Positions 1 to 13,229 of a DNA stretch of 64,000 bases are shown piece after piece. The stretch lies in the NCBI RefSeq assembly GCF_041296385.1, contig NW_027183585.1:141806-205805 (forward strand), written 5' to 3'. A program made the position numbers and the translations under genes. The notes under the pieces are model-generated. The model saw nothing but the letters and a program-made list of their open reading frames with translations. It was not told the origin of the DNA and did not search any database. Positions within the stretch are counted from its first letter, which is position 1. The number at the start of each line of letters is the position of its first letter. This stretch comes from Aphelocoma coerulescens. Taxonomy: Eukaryota; Chordata; Aves; Passeriformes; Corvidae.

Positions 1-2266
1 CCAGCATCCCCACGGTCTGCAGAGCTCCCCGAGCTTCTGTGGTGTCACAGTGGAGGCAGGGTTGCATCAGGTTCCATAGCATCAGCACGGTCTCCAGGGC
101 TCCCAGAGGTTCTGTGGTGTCACAGTGGAGGCAGGGTTGCATCAGGTTCCATAGCATCACCACAGTCTCCAGGGCTCCCTGAGCTTCTGTGGTGTCACAG
201 TGGAGGCAGGGTTGCATCAGGTTCCATAGCATCAGCACGGTCTCCAGGGCTCCCTGAGCTTCTGTGGTGTCACAGAGGAGGCAGGGTTGCATCAGGTTCC
301 ATAGCATCAGCACGGTCTCCAGGGCTCCAAGAGCTTCTGTGGTGTCACAGAGGAGGCAGGGTTGCATCAGGTTCAATAGCATCAGCACGGTCTCCAGGGC
401 TCCCCTGAGCTTCTGTGGTGGTGTCACAGAGGAGCCAGGCTTCCTTGTAGTTCCCCAGCATCACAAAGGCTCTCCTGGGAGCCACGGGTCACAAAGCACC
501 GTGGGCTCTGTGCAGCCCCGCTGTGTCACAATGGCCGCTGGCTTCCACGAGCCCCCGCAGTGTCCCAGTGGGCCCCGTGGCTTTAGGAGTGGGTGGCTGG
601 GAGTTGGTGCCAGCGGCTGGGGGAGCAGCAGCAGGGACTGTGTGTGGACAGTGCCATGGCCACTTGTGTGGCCACTGGTGTCTCTGTGCCAGGCACAGCC
701 GTGGTGTGTAACACCGGCTCTGGGTCCTTTGGCTGTGCAGGTGGCAGTCACGGCCTGGAGCAGGGCTGCTCCCGGGGGACAGCCTGGGGCAGGAGGCTGC
801 TGGAGATTCATTCCCCACACTCCTTGTCATGAGGTGCTCAGAGTGATTGGAAAGGCTGTTGGCAGCAGGCAGTTCTCTGGGTTCAAGCTGTGGAGCTGTC
901 AGCGGGAATGCAAAGGCCAAGCTGGTGAGCCTTTTGTCCTGGTGCCTTTAGTGTGTGAGCAGTCCCTGGTGCCGTTGTCTTTGGATCCTGAGTGTGGGAG
1001 AGGCAAGGCTTAGGATGGTGCGTAGAGCTGAGAAGGAAAGTGCCGAGAGCAGCGTGTGCTGCTGCTTTGAGGGGTGCAGTTGAAGTTGTAGGCAGCAAGA
1101 GCTTTCTCAGCTGGCCCTTTTGTGAGCTCTGCTTTTGCCAGATGACTTCCATCTTACCCTCTTACCATCTTAGCCTCTCATTTTTGCATATCCCAAACCC
1201 CCTTCCAAACATCCAGCAGCTGCTTGTAAAGAAGAAGTCCTAGAACAAAAAGCCAGTGCTGCCTTTCATAGCCCCTTTGCTGTCTATGAAGTAGAGGAAA
1301 GAAGCTAGTGAGACGCACTTTCTTTCTCAACTCCATAGAGCGCATCCTTCTCTCAAGGTGGCAGAGTCCTTGGCGGAAGTGAAGCATCTGCAGCTGCAGT
1401 TCAGACTGAGAGATGTGCCAGGACAGGAAACATTTGCTGACCTTCCCTGTTCCCTGTGCAACATGATTCTCGCATCCCAGTCACTTTCACATACCTTCGG
1501 TATCCCTGAGTCCAAGCAGCTAAAGCTCACAGAGACAGAAGTGTCAGGAAGGAAAACGTTCCAAAAGCACCCCCTTCTCTTATCAGCATATAAATTGTGC
1601 ACAACAGGCTGCGGCACCGAACCTTCCTTCTCAGATAGACATGCCATCACACTTTTCACTCTTGCAGCTCGGTTGAAAAGCTCCAGCAGCTGCTCCCGCA
1701 ATAGCAAAAGGTTCTAGAAGTGAAAGCCAGTTTGGGGCTGCACCTTCTCCTTGCCGCATGTAAGCCACACCAAACTCCCTGATGCACTCTGTCCTCCCCT
1801 TCTCAAAGGAGTAGACGGTGGCATCAGGACACACCTGTGTCCCAGCAGCTGGGTGCCCAGCCGGGAGCAGGAGCAGGGCTGGGGCTGCTCCCAAAGTTGC
1901 CCCGCCCCAATGCCAGAGCCGGACATATGCTGAGGGGGGGCTGGATCAGGCTTTATTGTCCAGCTGCATGCCAGGAGTGAGCACAAAATCGACCTGCATT
2001 CTCTGCAGCATGCCATCCTGGAGCAGAGCCATTGCCAAAGGAAGCCGTGAGCCCGTGCCAAGCCAGTGCCGGAGTGGGATCCTAGCAGCACCTGTGGAAG
2101 CCGGGAGAGAGGAGCCCACCTGGAGCAGGTTCGTGCAGGATTAATCATCCCGTGGCTTCCCACCAGGGTCCTGTTGCTTCCAAAAGGCCCCACAGTGTCA
2201 CTGTGGCCCCTCGGTTCCACCAGGTTCCATAGCGTCACTGTGGTGCCCAGGGTTCCGTCAGCTTCG
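1..2266. repeat. Macrosatellite unit 1 (five 75-bp subrepeats)
   Basis: Length 2,266 bp; the 75-bp block is 34-409. Variants: a GT missing, b C, c C, d G, e C, f T. Units 1 and 2 alone share the missing GT near position 1057, so they are each other's closest relatives at that site. Confidence 0.93.
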
Positions 2267-4307
2267 CCAGCATCCCCACGGTCTGCAGAGCTCCCCGAGC
2301 TTCTGTGGTGTCACAGTGGAGGCAGGGTTGCATCAGGTTCCATAGCATCAGCACGGTCTCCAGGGCTCCCAGAGGTTCTGTGGTGTCACAGTGGAGGCAG
2401 GGTTGCATCAGGTTCAATAGCATCAGCACGGTCTCCAGGGCTCCCCTGAGCTTCTGTGGTGGTGTCACAGAGGAGCCAGGCTTCCTTGTAGTTCCCCAGC
2501 ATCACAAAGGCTCTCCTGGGAGCCACGGGTCACAAAGCACCGTGGGCTCTGTGCAGCCCCGCTGTGTCACAATGGCCGCTGGCTTCCACGAGCCCCCGCA
2601 GTGTCCCAGTGGGCCCCGTGGCTTTAGGAGTGGGTGGCTGGGAGTTGGTGCCAGCGGCTGGGGGAGCAGCAGCAGGGACTGTGTGTGGACAGTGCCATGG
2701 CCACTTGTGTGGCCACTGGTGTCTCTGTGCCAGGCACAGCCGTGGTGTGTAACACCGGCTCTGGGTCCTTTGGCTGTGCAGGTGGCAGTCACGGCCTGGA
2801 GCAGGGCTGCTCCCGGGGGACAGCCTGGGGCAGGAGGCTGCTGGAGATTCATTCCCCACACTCCTTGTCATGAGGTGCTCAGAGTGATTGGAAAGGCTGT
2901 TGGCAGCAGGCAGTTCTCTGGGTTCAAGCTGTGGAGCTGTCAGCGGGAATGCAAAGGCCAAGCTGGTGAGCCTTTTGTCCTGGTGCCTTTAGTGTGTGAG
3001 CAGTCCCTGGTGCCGTTGTCTTTGGATCCTGAGTGTGGGAGAGGCAAGGCTTAGGATGGTGCGTAGAGCTGAGAAGGAAAGTGCCGAGAGCAGCGTGTGC
3101 TGCTGCTTTGAGGGGTGCAGTTGAAGTTGTAGGCAGCAAGAGCTTTCTCAGCTGGCCCTTTTGTGAGCTCTGCTTTTGCCAGATGACTTCCATCTTACCC
3201 TCTTACCATCTTAGCCTCTCATTTTTGCATATCCCAAACCCCCTTCCAAACATCCAGCAGCTGCTTGTAAAGAAGAAGTCCTAGAACAAAAAGCCAGTGC
3301 TGCCTTTCATAGCCCCTTTGCTGTCTATGAAGTAGAGGAAAGAAGCTAGTGAGACGCACTTTCTTTCTCAACTCCATAGAGCGCATCCTTCTCTCAAGGT
3401 GGCAGAGTCCTTGGCGGAAGTGAAGCATCTGCAGCTGCAGTTCAGACTGAGAGATGTGCCAGGACAGGAAACATTTGCTGACCTTCCCTGTTCCCTGTGC
3501 AACATGATTCTCGCATCCCAGTCACTTTCACATACCTTCGGTATCCCTGAGTCCAAGCAGCTAAAGCTCACAGAGACAGAAGTGTCAGGAAGGAAAACGT
3601 TCCAAAAGCACCCCCTTCTCTTATCAGCATATAAATTGTGCACAACAGGCTGCGGCACCGAACCTTCCTTCTCAGATAGACATGCCATCACACTTTTCAC
3701 TCTTGCAGCTCGGTTGAAAAGCTCCAGCAGCTGCTCCCGCAATAGCAAAAGGTTCTAGAAGTGAAAGCCAGTTTGGGGCTGCACCTTCTCCTTGCCGCAT
3801 GTAAGCCACACCAAACTCCCTGATGCACTCTGTCCTCCCCTTCTCAAAGGAGTAGACGGTGGCATCAGGACACACCTGTGTCCCAGCAGCTGGGTGCCCA
3901 GCCGGGAGCAGGAGCAGGGCTGGGGCTGCTCCCAAAGTTGCCCCGCCCCAATGCCAGAGCCGGACATATGCTGAGGGGGGGCTGGATCAGGCTTTATTGT
4001 CCAGCTGCATGCCAGGAGTGAGCACAAAATCGACCTGCATTCTCTGCAGCATGCCATCCTGGAGCAGAGCCATTGCCAAAGGAAGCCGTGAGCCCGTGCC
4101 AAGCCAGTGCCGGAGTGGGATCCTAGCAGCACCTGTGGAAGCCGGGAGAGAGGAGCCCACCTGGAGCAGGTTCGTGCAGGATTAATCATCCCGTGGCTTC
4201 CCACCAGGGTCCTGTTGCTTCCAAAAGGCCCCACAGTGTCACTGTGGCCCCTCGGTTCCACCAGGTTCCATAGCGTCACTGTGGTGCCCAGGGTTCCGTC
4301 AGCTCCG
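2267..4307. repeat. Macrosatellite unit 2 (two subrepeats)
   Basis: Length 2,041 bp, the shortest unit; the 75-bp block is 2300-2450. Variants: a GT missing, b C, c C, d G, e C, f C. Confidence 0.93.
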
Positions 4308-6725
4308 CCAGCATCCCCACGGTCTGCAGAGCTCCCCGAGCTTCTGTGGTGTCACAGTGGAGGCAGGGTTGCATCAGGTTCCATAGCATCAGCACGGTCT
4401 CCAGGGCTCCCAGAGGTTCTGTGGTGTCACAGTGGAGGCAGGGTTGCATCAGGTTCCATAGCATCACCACAGTCTCCAGGGCTCCCTGAGCTTCTGTGGT
4501 GTCACAGTGGAGGCAGGGTTGCATCAGGTTCCATAGCATCAGCACGGTCTCCAGGGCTCCCAGAGGTTCTGTGGTGTCACAGTGGAGGCAGGGTTGCATC
4601 AGGTTCCATAGCATCACCACAGTCTCCAGGGCTCCCTGAGCTTCTGTGGTGTCACAGTGGAGGCAGGGTTGCATCAGGTTCCATAGCATCAGCACGGTCT
4701 CCAGGGCTCCCAGAGGTTCTGTGGTGTCACAGAGGAGGCAGGGTTGCATCAGGTTCCATAGCATCAGCACGGTCTCCAGGGCTCCAAGAGCTTCTGTGGT
4801 GTCACAGAGGAGGCAGGGTTGCATCAGGTTCAATAGCATCAGCACGGTCTCCAGGGCTCCCCTGAGCTTCTGTGGTGGTGTCACAGAGGAGCCAGGCTTC
4901 CTTGTAGTTCCCCAGCATCACAAAGGCTCTCCTGGGAGCCACGGGTCACAAAGCACCGTGGGCTCTGTGCAGCCCCGCTGTGTCACAATGGCCGCTGGCT
5001 TCCACGAGCCCCCGCAGTGTCCCAGTGGGCCCCGTGGCTTTAGGAGTGGGTGGCTGGGAGTTGGTGCCAGCGGCTGGGGGAGCAGCAGCAGGGACTGTGT
5101 GTGGACAGTGCCATGGCCACTTGTGTGGCCACTGGTGTCTCTGTGCCAGGCACAGCCGTGGTGTGTAACACCGGCTCTGGGTCCTTTGGCTGTGCAGGTG
5201 GCAGTCACGGCCTGGAGCAGGGCTGCTCCCGGGGGACAGCCTGGGGCAGGAGGCTGCTGGAGATTCATTCCCCACACTCCTTGTCATGAGGTGCTCAGAG
5301 TGATTGGAAAGGCTGTTGGCAGCAGGCAGTTCTCTGGGTTCAAGCTGTGGAGCTGTCAGCGGGAATGCAAAGGCCAAGCTGGTGAGCCTTTTGTCCTGGT
5401 GCCTTTAGTGTGTGAGCAGTCCCTGGTGCCGTTGTCTTTGGATCCTGAGTGTGGGAGAGGCAAGGCTTAGGATGGTGCGTAGAGCTGAGAAGGAAAGTGC
5501 CGAGAGCAGCGTGTGTGCTGCTGCTTTGAGGGGTGCAGTTGAAGTTGTAGGCAGCAAGAGCTTTCTCAGCTGGCCCTTTTGTGAGCTCTGCTTTTGCCAG
5601 ATGACTTCCATCTTACCCTCTTACCATCTTAGCCTCTCATTTTTGCATATCCCAAACCCCCTTCCAAACATCCAGCAGCTGCTTGTAAAGAAGAAGTCCT
5701 AGAACAAAAAGCCAGTGCTGCCTTTCATAGCCCCTTTGCTGTCTATGAAGTAGAGGAAAGAAGCTAGTGAGACGCACTTTCTTTCTCAACTCCATAGAGC
5801 GCATCCTTCTCTCAAGGTGGCAGAGTCCTTGGCGGAAGTGAAGCATCTGCAGCTGCAGTTCAGACTGAGAGATGTGCCAGGACAGGAAACATTTGCTGAC
5901 CTTCCCTGTTCCCTGTGCAACATGATTCTCGCATCCCAGTCACTTTCACATACCTTCGGTATCCCTGAGTCCAAGCAGCTAAAGCTCACAGAGACAGAAG
6001 TGTCAGGAAGGAAAACGTTCCAAAAGCACCCCCTTCTCTTATCAGCATATAAATTGTGCACAACAGGCTGCGGCACCGAACCTTCCTTCTCAGATAGACA
6101 TGCCATCACACTTTTCACTCTTGCAGCTCGGTTGAAAAGCTCCAGCAGCTGCTCCCGCAATAGCAAAAGGTTCTAGAAGTGAAAGCCAGTTTGGGGCTGC
6201 ACCTTCTCCTTGCCGCATGTAAGCCACACCAAACTCCCTGATGCACTCTGTCCTCCCCTTCTCAAAGGAGTAGACGGTGGCATCAGGACACACCTGTGTC
6301 CCAGCAGCTGGGTGCCCAGCCGGGAGCAGGAGCAGGGCTGGGGCTGCTCCCAAAGTTGCCCCGCCCCAATGCCAGAGCCGGACATATGCTGAGGGGGGGC
6401 TGGATCAGGCTTTATTGTCCAGCTGCATGCCAGGAGTGAGCACAAAATCTACCTGCATTCTCTGCAGCATGCCATCCTGGAGCAGAGCCATTGCCAAAGG
6501 AAGCCGTGAGCCCGTGCCAAGCCAGTGCCGGAGTGGGATCCTAGCAGCACCTGTGGAAGCCGGGAGAGAGGAGCCCACCTGGAGCAGGTTCGTGCAGGAT
6601 TAATCATCCCGTGGCTTCCCACCAGGGTCCTGTTGCTTCCAAAAGGCCCCACAGTGTCACTGTGGCCCCTCGGTTCCACCAGGTTCCATAGCGTCACTGT
6701 GGTGCCCAGGGTTCCGTCAGCTCCG
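4308..6725. repeat. Macrosatellite unit 3 (seven subrepeats)
   Basis: Length 2,418 bp, the longest unit; the 75-bp block is 4341-4866. Its first five subrepeats alternate between a GCACGG/CCCAGAGG type and a CCACAG/CCCTGAGC type, giving a 150-bp super-period. Variants: b C, c C, d T, e C, f C. Confidence 0.93.
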
Positions 6726-8993
6726 CCAGCATCCCCACGGTCTGCAGAGCTCCCCGAGCTTCTGTGGTGTCACAGTGGAGGCAGGGTTGCATCAGGTTCC
6801 ATAGCATCAGCACGGTCTCCAGGGCTCCCAGAGGTTCTGTGGTGTCACAGTGGAGGCAGGGTTGCATCAGGTTCCATAGCATCACCACAGTCTCCAGGGC
6901 TCCCTGAGCTTCTGTGGTGTCACAGTGGAGGCAGGGTTGCATCAGGTTCCATAGCATCAGCACGGTCTCCAGGGCTCCCAGAGGTTCTGTGGTGTCACAG
7001 AGGAGGCAGGGTTGCATCAGGTTCCATAGCATCAGCACGGTCTCCAGGGCTCCAAGAGCTTCTGTGGTGTCACCGAGGAGGCAGGGTTGCATCAGGTTCA
7101 ATAGCATCAGCACGGTCTCCAGGGCTCCCCTGAGCTTCTGTGGTGGTGTCACAGAGGAGCCAGGCTTCCTTGTAGTTCCCCAGCATCACAAAGGCTCTCC
7201 TGGGAGCCACGGGTCACAAAGCACCGTGGGCTCTGTGCAGCCCCGCTGTGTCACAATGGCCGCTGGCTTCCACGAGCCCCCGCAGTGTCCCAGTGAGCCC
7301 CGTGGCTTTAGGAGTGGGTGGCTGGGAGTTGGTGCCAGCGGCTGGGGGAGCAGCAGCAGGGACTGTGTGTGGACAGTGCCATGGCCACTTGTGTGGCCAC
7401 TGGTGTCTCTGTGCCAGGCACAGCCGTGGTGTGTAACACCGGCTCTGGGTCCTTTGGCTGTGCAGGTGGCAGTCACGGCCTGGAGCAGGGCTGCTCCCGG
7501 GGGACAGCCTGGGGCAGGAGGCTGCTGGAGATTCATTCCCCACACTCCTTGTCATGAGGTGCTCAGAGTGATTGGAAAGGCTGTTGGCAGCAGGCAGTTC
7601 TCTGGGTTCAAGCTGTGGAGCTGTCAGCGGGAATGCAAAGGCCAAGCTGGTGAGCCTTTTGTCCTGGTGCCTTTAGTGTGTGAGCAGTCCCTGGTGCCGT
7701 TGTCTTTGGATCCTGAGTGTGGGAGAGGCAAGGCTTAGGATGGTGCGTAGAGCTGAGAAGGAAAGTGCCGAGAGCAGCGTGTGTGCTGCTGCTTTGAGGG
7801 GTGCAGTTGAAGTTGTAGGCAGCAAGAGCTTTCTCAGCTGGCCCTTTTGTGAGCTCTGCTTTTGCCAGATGACTTCCATCTTACCCTCTTACCATCTTAG
7901 CCTCTCATTTTTGCATATCCCAAACCCCCTTCCAAACATCCAGCAGCTGCTTGTAAAGAAGAAGTCCTAGAACAAAAAGCCAGTGCTGCCTTTCATAGCC
8001 CCTTTGCTGTCTATGAAGTAGAGGAAAGAAGCTAGTGAGACGCACTTTCTTTCTCAACTCCATAGAGCGCATCCTTCTCTCAAGGTGGCAGAGTCCTTGG
8101 CGGAAGTGAAGCATCTGCAGCTGCAGTTCAGACTGAGAGATGTGCCAGGACAGGAAACATTTGCTGACCTTCCCTGTTCCCTGTGCAACATGATTCTCGC
8201 ATCCCAGTCACTTTCACATACCTTCGGTATCCCTGAGTCCAAGCAGCTAAAGCTCACAGAGACAGAAGTGTCAGGAAGGAAAACGTTCCAAAAGCACCCC
8301 CTTCTCTTATCAGCATATAAATTGTGCACAACAGGCTGCGGCACCGAACCTTCCTTCTCAGATAGACATGCCATCACACTTTTCACTCTTGCAGCTCGGT
8401 TGAAAAGCTCCAGCAGCTGCTCCCGCAATAGCAAAAGGTTCTAGAAGTGAAAGCCAGTTTGGGGCTGCACCTTCTCCTTGCCGCATGTAAGCCACACCAA
8501 ACTCCCTGATGCACTCTGTCCTCCCCTTCTCAAAGGAGTAGACGGTGGCATCAGGACACACCTGTGTCCCAGCAGCTGGGTGCCCAGCCGGGAGCAGGAG
8601 CAGGGCTGGGGCTGCTCCCAAAGTTGCCCCGCCCCAATGCCAGAGCCGGACATATGCTGAGGGGGGGCTGGATCAGGCTTTATTGTCCAGCTGCATGCCA
8701 GGAGTGAGCACAAAATCTACCTGCATTCTCTGCAGCATGCCATCCTGGAGCAGAGCCATTGCCAAAGGAAGCCGTGAGCCCGTGCCAAGCCAGTGCCGGA
8801 GTGGGATCCTAGCAGCACCTGTGGAAGCCGGGAGAGAGGAGCCCACCTGGAGCAGGTTCGTGCAGGATTAATCATCCCGTGGCTTCCCACCAGGGTCCTG
8901 TTGCTTCCAAAAGGCCCCACAGTGTCACTGTGGCCCCTCGGTTCCACCAGGTTCCATAGCGTCACTGTGGTGCCCAGGGTTCCGTCAGCTTCG
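6726..8993. repeat. Macrosatellite unit 4 (five subrepeats)
   Basis: Length 2,268 bp; the 75-bp block is 6759-7134. Private changes: GTCACCGAGG instead of GTCACAGAGG near 7070, and CAGTGAGCCC instead of CAGTGGGCCC near 7293. Variants: b C, c C, d T, e C, f T. Confidence 0.93.
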
Positions 8994-11036
8994 CCAGCAT
9001 CCCCACGGTCTGCAGAGCTCCCCGAGCTTCTGTGGTGTCACAGTGGAGGCAGGGTTGCATCAGGTTCCATAGCATCAGCACGGTCTCCAGGGCTCCCAGA
9101 GGTTCTGTGGTGTCACAGTGGAGGCAGGGTTGCATCAGGTTCAATAGCATCAGCACGGTCTCCAGGGCTCCCCTGAGCTTCTGTGGTGGTGTCACAGAGG
9201 AGCCAGGCTTCCTTGTAGTTCCCCAGCATCACAAAGGCTCTCCTGGGAGCCACGGGTCACAAAGCACCGTGGGCTCTGTGCAGCCCCGCTGTGTCACAAT
9301 GGCCGCTGGCTTCCACGAGCCCCCGCAGTGTCCCAGTGGGCCCCGTGGCTTTAGGAGTGGGTGGCTGGGAGTTGGTGCCAGCGGCTGGGGGAGCAGCAGC
9401 AGGGACTGTGTGTGGACAGTGCCATGGCCACTTGTGTGGCCACTGGTGTCTCTGTGCCAGGCACAGCCGTGGTGTGTAACACCGGCTCTGGGTCCTTTGG
9501 CTGTGCAGGTGGCAGTCACGGCCTGGAGCAGGGCTGCTCCCGGGGGACAGCCTGGGGCAGGAGGCTGCTGGAGATTCATTCCCCACACTCCTTGTCATGA
9601 GGTGCTCAGAGTGATTGGAAAGGCTGTTGGCAGCAGGCAGTTCTCTGGGTTCAAGCTGTGGAGCTGTCAGCGGGAATGCAAAGGCCAAGCTGGTGAGCCT
9701 TTTGTCCTGGTGCCTTTAGTGTGTGAGCAGTCCCTGGTGCCGTTGTCTTTGGATCCTGAGTGTGGGAGAGGCAAGGCTTAGGATGGTGCGTAGAGCTGAG
9801 AAGGAAAGTGCCGAGAGCAGCGTGTGTGCTGCTGCTTTGAGGGGTGCAGTTGAAGTTGTAGGCAGCAAGAGCTTTCTCAGCTGGCCCTTTTGTGAGCTCT
9901 GCTTTTGCCAGATGACTTCCATCTTACCCTCTTACCATCTTAGCCTCTCATTTTTGCATATCCCAAACCCCCTTCCAAACATCCAGCAGCTGCTTGTAAA
10001 GAAGAAGTCCTAGAACAAAAAGCCAGTGCTGCCTTTCATAGCCCCTTTGCTGTCTATGAAGTAGAGGAAAGAAGCTAGTGAGACGCACTTTCTTTCTCAA
10101 CTCCATAGAGCGCATCCTTCTCTCAAGGTGGCAGAGTCCTTGGCGGAAGTGAAGCATCTGCAGCTGCAGTTCAGACTGAGAGATGTGCCAGGACAGGAAA
10201 CATTTGCTGACCTTCCCTGTTCCCTGTGCAACATGATTCTCGCATCCCAGTCACTTTCACATACCTTCGGTATCCCTGAGTCCAAGCAGCTAAAGCTCAC
10301 AGAGACAGAAGTGTCAGGAAGGAAAACGTTCCAAAAGCACCCCCTTCTCTTATCAGCATATAAATTGTGCACAACAGGCTGCGGCACCGAACCTTCCTTC
10401 TCAGATAGACATGCCATCACACTTTTCACTCTTGCAGCTCGGTTGAAAAGCTCCAGCAGCTGCTCCCGCAATAGCAAAAGGTTCTAGAAGTGAAAGCCAG
10501 TTTGGGGCTGCACCTTCTCCTTGCCGCATGTAAGCCACACCAAACTCCCTGATGCACTCTGTCCTCCCCTTCTCAAAGGAGTAGACGGTGGCATCAGGAC
10601 ACACCTGTGTCCCAGCAGCTGGGTGCCCAGCCGGGAGCAGGAGCAGGGCTGGGGCTGCTCCCAAAGTTGCCCCGCCCCAATGCCAGAGCCGGACATATGC
10701 TGAGGGGGGGCTGGATCAGGCTTTATTGTCCAGCTGCATGCCAGGAGTGAGCACAAAATCTACCTGCATTCTCTGCAGCATGCCATCCTGGAGCAGAGCC
10801 ATTGCCAAAGGAAGCCGTGAGCCCGTGCCAAGCCAGTGCCGGAGTGGGATCCTAGCAGCACCTGTGGAAGCCGGGAGAGAGGAGCCCACCTGGAGCAGGT
10901 TCGTGCAGGATTAATCATCCCGTGGCTTCCCACCAGGGTCCTGTTGCTTCCAAAAGGCCCCACAGTGTCACTGTGGCCCCTCGGTTCCACCAGGTTCCAT
11001 AGCGTCACTGTGGTGCCCAGGGTTCCGTCAGCTCCG
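8994..11036. repeat. Macrosatellite unit 5 (two subrepeats)
   Basis: Length 2,043 bp; the 75-bp block is 9027-9177. Variants: b C, c C, d T, e C, f C. Confidence 0.93.
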
Positions 11037-13229
11037 CCAGCATCCCCACGGTCTGCAGAGCTCCCCGAGCTTCTGTGGTGTCACAGTGGAGGCAGGGTTG
11101 CATCAGGTTCCATAGCATCACCACAGTCTCCAGGGCTCCCTGAGCTTCTGTGGTGTCACAGTGGAGGCAGGGTTGCATCAGGTTCCATAGCATCAGCACG
11201 GTCTCCAGGGCTCCCAGAGGTTCTGTGGTGTCACAGAGGAGGCAGGGTTGCATCAGGTTCCATAGCATCAGCACGGTCTCCAGGGCTCCAAGAGCTTCTG
11301 TGGTGTCACAGAGGAGGCAGGGTTGCATCAGGTTCAATAGCATCAGCACGGTCTCCAGGGCTCCCCTGAGCTTCTGTGGTGGTGTCACAGAGGAGGCAGG
11401 CTTCCTTGTAGTTCCCCAGCATCACAAAGGCTCTCCTGGGAGCCACGGGTCACAAAGCACCGTGGGCTCTGTGCAGCCCCGCTGTGTCACAATGGCCGCT
11501 GGCTTCCACGAGCCCCCGCAGTGTCCCAGTGGGCCCCGTGGCTTTAGGAGTGGGTGGCTGGGAGTTGGTGCCAGCGGCTGGGGGAGCAGCAGCAGGGACT
11601 GTGTGTGGACAGTGCCATGGCCACTTGTGTGGCCACTGGTGTCTCTGTGCCAGGCACAGCCGTGGTGTGTAACACCGGCTCTGGGTCCTTTGGCTGTGCA
11701 GGTGGCAGTCACGGCCTGGAGCAGGGCTGCTCCCGGGGGACAGCCTGGGGCAGGAGGCTGCTGGAGATTCATTCCCCACACTCCTTGTCATGAGGTGCTC
11801 AGAGTGATTGGAAAGGCTGTTGGCAGCAGGCAGTTCTCTGGGTTCAAGCTGTGGAGCTGTCAGCGGGAATGCAAAGGCCAAGCTGGTGAGCCTTTTGTCC
11901 TGGTGCCTTTAGTGTGTGAGCAGTCCCTGGTGCCGTTGTCTTTGGATCCTGAGTGTGGGAGAGGCAAGGCTTAGGATGGTGCGTAGAGCTGAGAAGGAAA
12001 GTGCCGAGAGCAGCGTGTGTGCTGCTGCTTTGAGGGGTGCAGTTGAAGTTGTAGGCAGCAAGAGCTTTCTCAGCTGGCCCTTTTGTGAGCTCTGCTTTTG
12101 CCAGATGACTTCCATCTTACCCTCTTACCATCTTAGCCTCTCATTTTTGCATATCCCAAACCCCCTTCCAAACATCCAGCAGCTGCTTGTAAAGAAGAAG
12201 TCCTAGAACAAAAAGCCAGTGCTGCCTTTCATAGCCCCTTTGCTGTCTATGAAGTAGAGGAAAGAAGCTAGTGAGACGCACTTTCTTTCTCAACTCCATA
12301 GAGCGCATCCTTCTCTCAAGGTGGCAGAGTCCTTGGCGGAAGTGAAGCATCTGCAGCTGCAGTTCAGACTGAGAGATGTGCCAGGACAGGAAACATTTGC
12401 TGACCTTCCCTGTTCCCTGTGCAACATGATTCTCGCATCCCAGTCACTTTCACATACCTTCGGTATCCCTGAGTCCAAGCAGCTAAAGCTCACAGAGACA
12501 GAAGTGTCAGGAAGGAAAACGTTGCAAAAGCACCCCCTTCTCTTATCAGCATATAAATTGTGCACAACAGGCTGCGGCACCGAACCTTCCTTCTCAGATA
12601 GACATGCCATCACACTTTTCACTCTTGCAGCTCGGTTGAAAAGCTCCAGCAGCTGCTCCCGCAATAGCAAAAGGTTCTAGAAGTGAAAGCCAGTTTGGGG
12701 CTGCACCTTCTCCTTGCCGCATGTAAGCCACACCAAACTCCCTGATGCACTCTGTCCTCCCCTTCTCAAAGGAGTAGACGGTGGCATCAGGACACACCTG
12801 TGTCCCAGCAGCTGGGTGCCCAGCCGGGAGCAGGAGCAGGGCTGGGGCTGCTCCCAAAGTTGCCCCGCCCCAATGCCAGAGCCGGACATATGCTGAGGGG
12901 GGGCTGGATCAGGCTTTATTGTCCAGCTGCATGCCAGGAGTGAGCACAAAATCGACCTGCATTCTCTGCAGCATGCCATCCTGGAGCAGAGCCATTGCCA
13001 AAGGAAGCTGTGAGCCCGTGCCAAGCCAGTGCCGGAGTGGGATCCTAGCAGCACCTGTGGAAGCCGGGAGAGAGGAGCCCACCTGGAGCAGGTTCGTGCA
13101 GGATTAATCATCCCGTGGCTTCCCACCAGGGTCCTGTTGCTTCCAAAAGGCCCCACAGTGTCACTGTGGCCCCTCGGTTCCACCAGGTTCCATAGCGTCA
13201 CTGTGGTGCCCAGGGTTCCGTCAGCTTCG
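11037..13229. repeat. Macrosatellite unit 6 (four subrepeats)
   Basis: Length 2,193 bp; the 75-bp block is 11070-11370. Private change GAGGAGGCAGGCTT instead of GAGGAGCCAGGCTT near 11397. Variants: b G, c C, d G, e T, f T. Confidence 0.93.

Noticed and set aside
34..409. CRISPR array
   Set aside because: Direct repeats are contiguous 75-mers with no unique spacers, no leader or cas genes, and the context is vertebrate.
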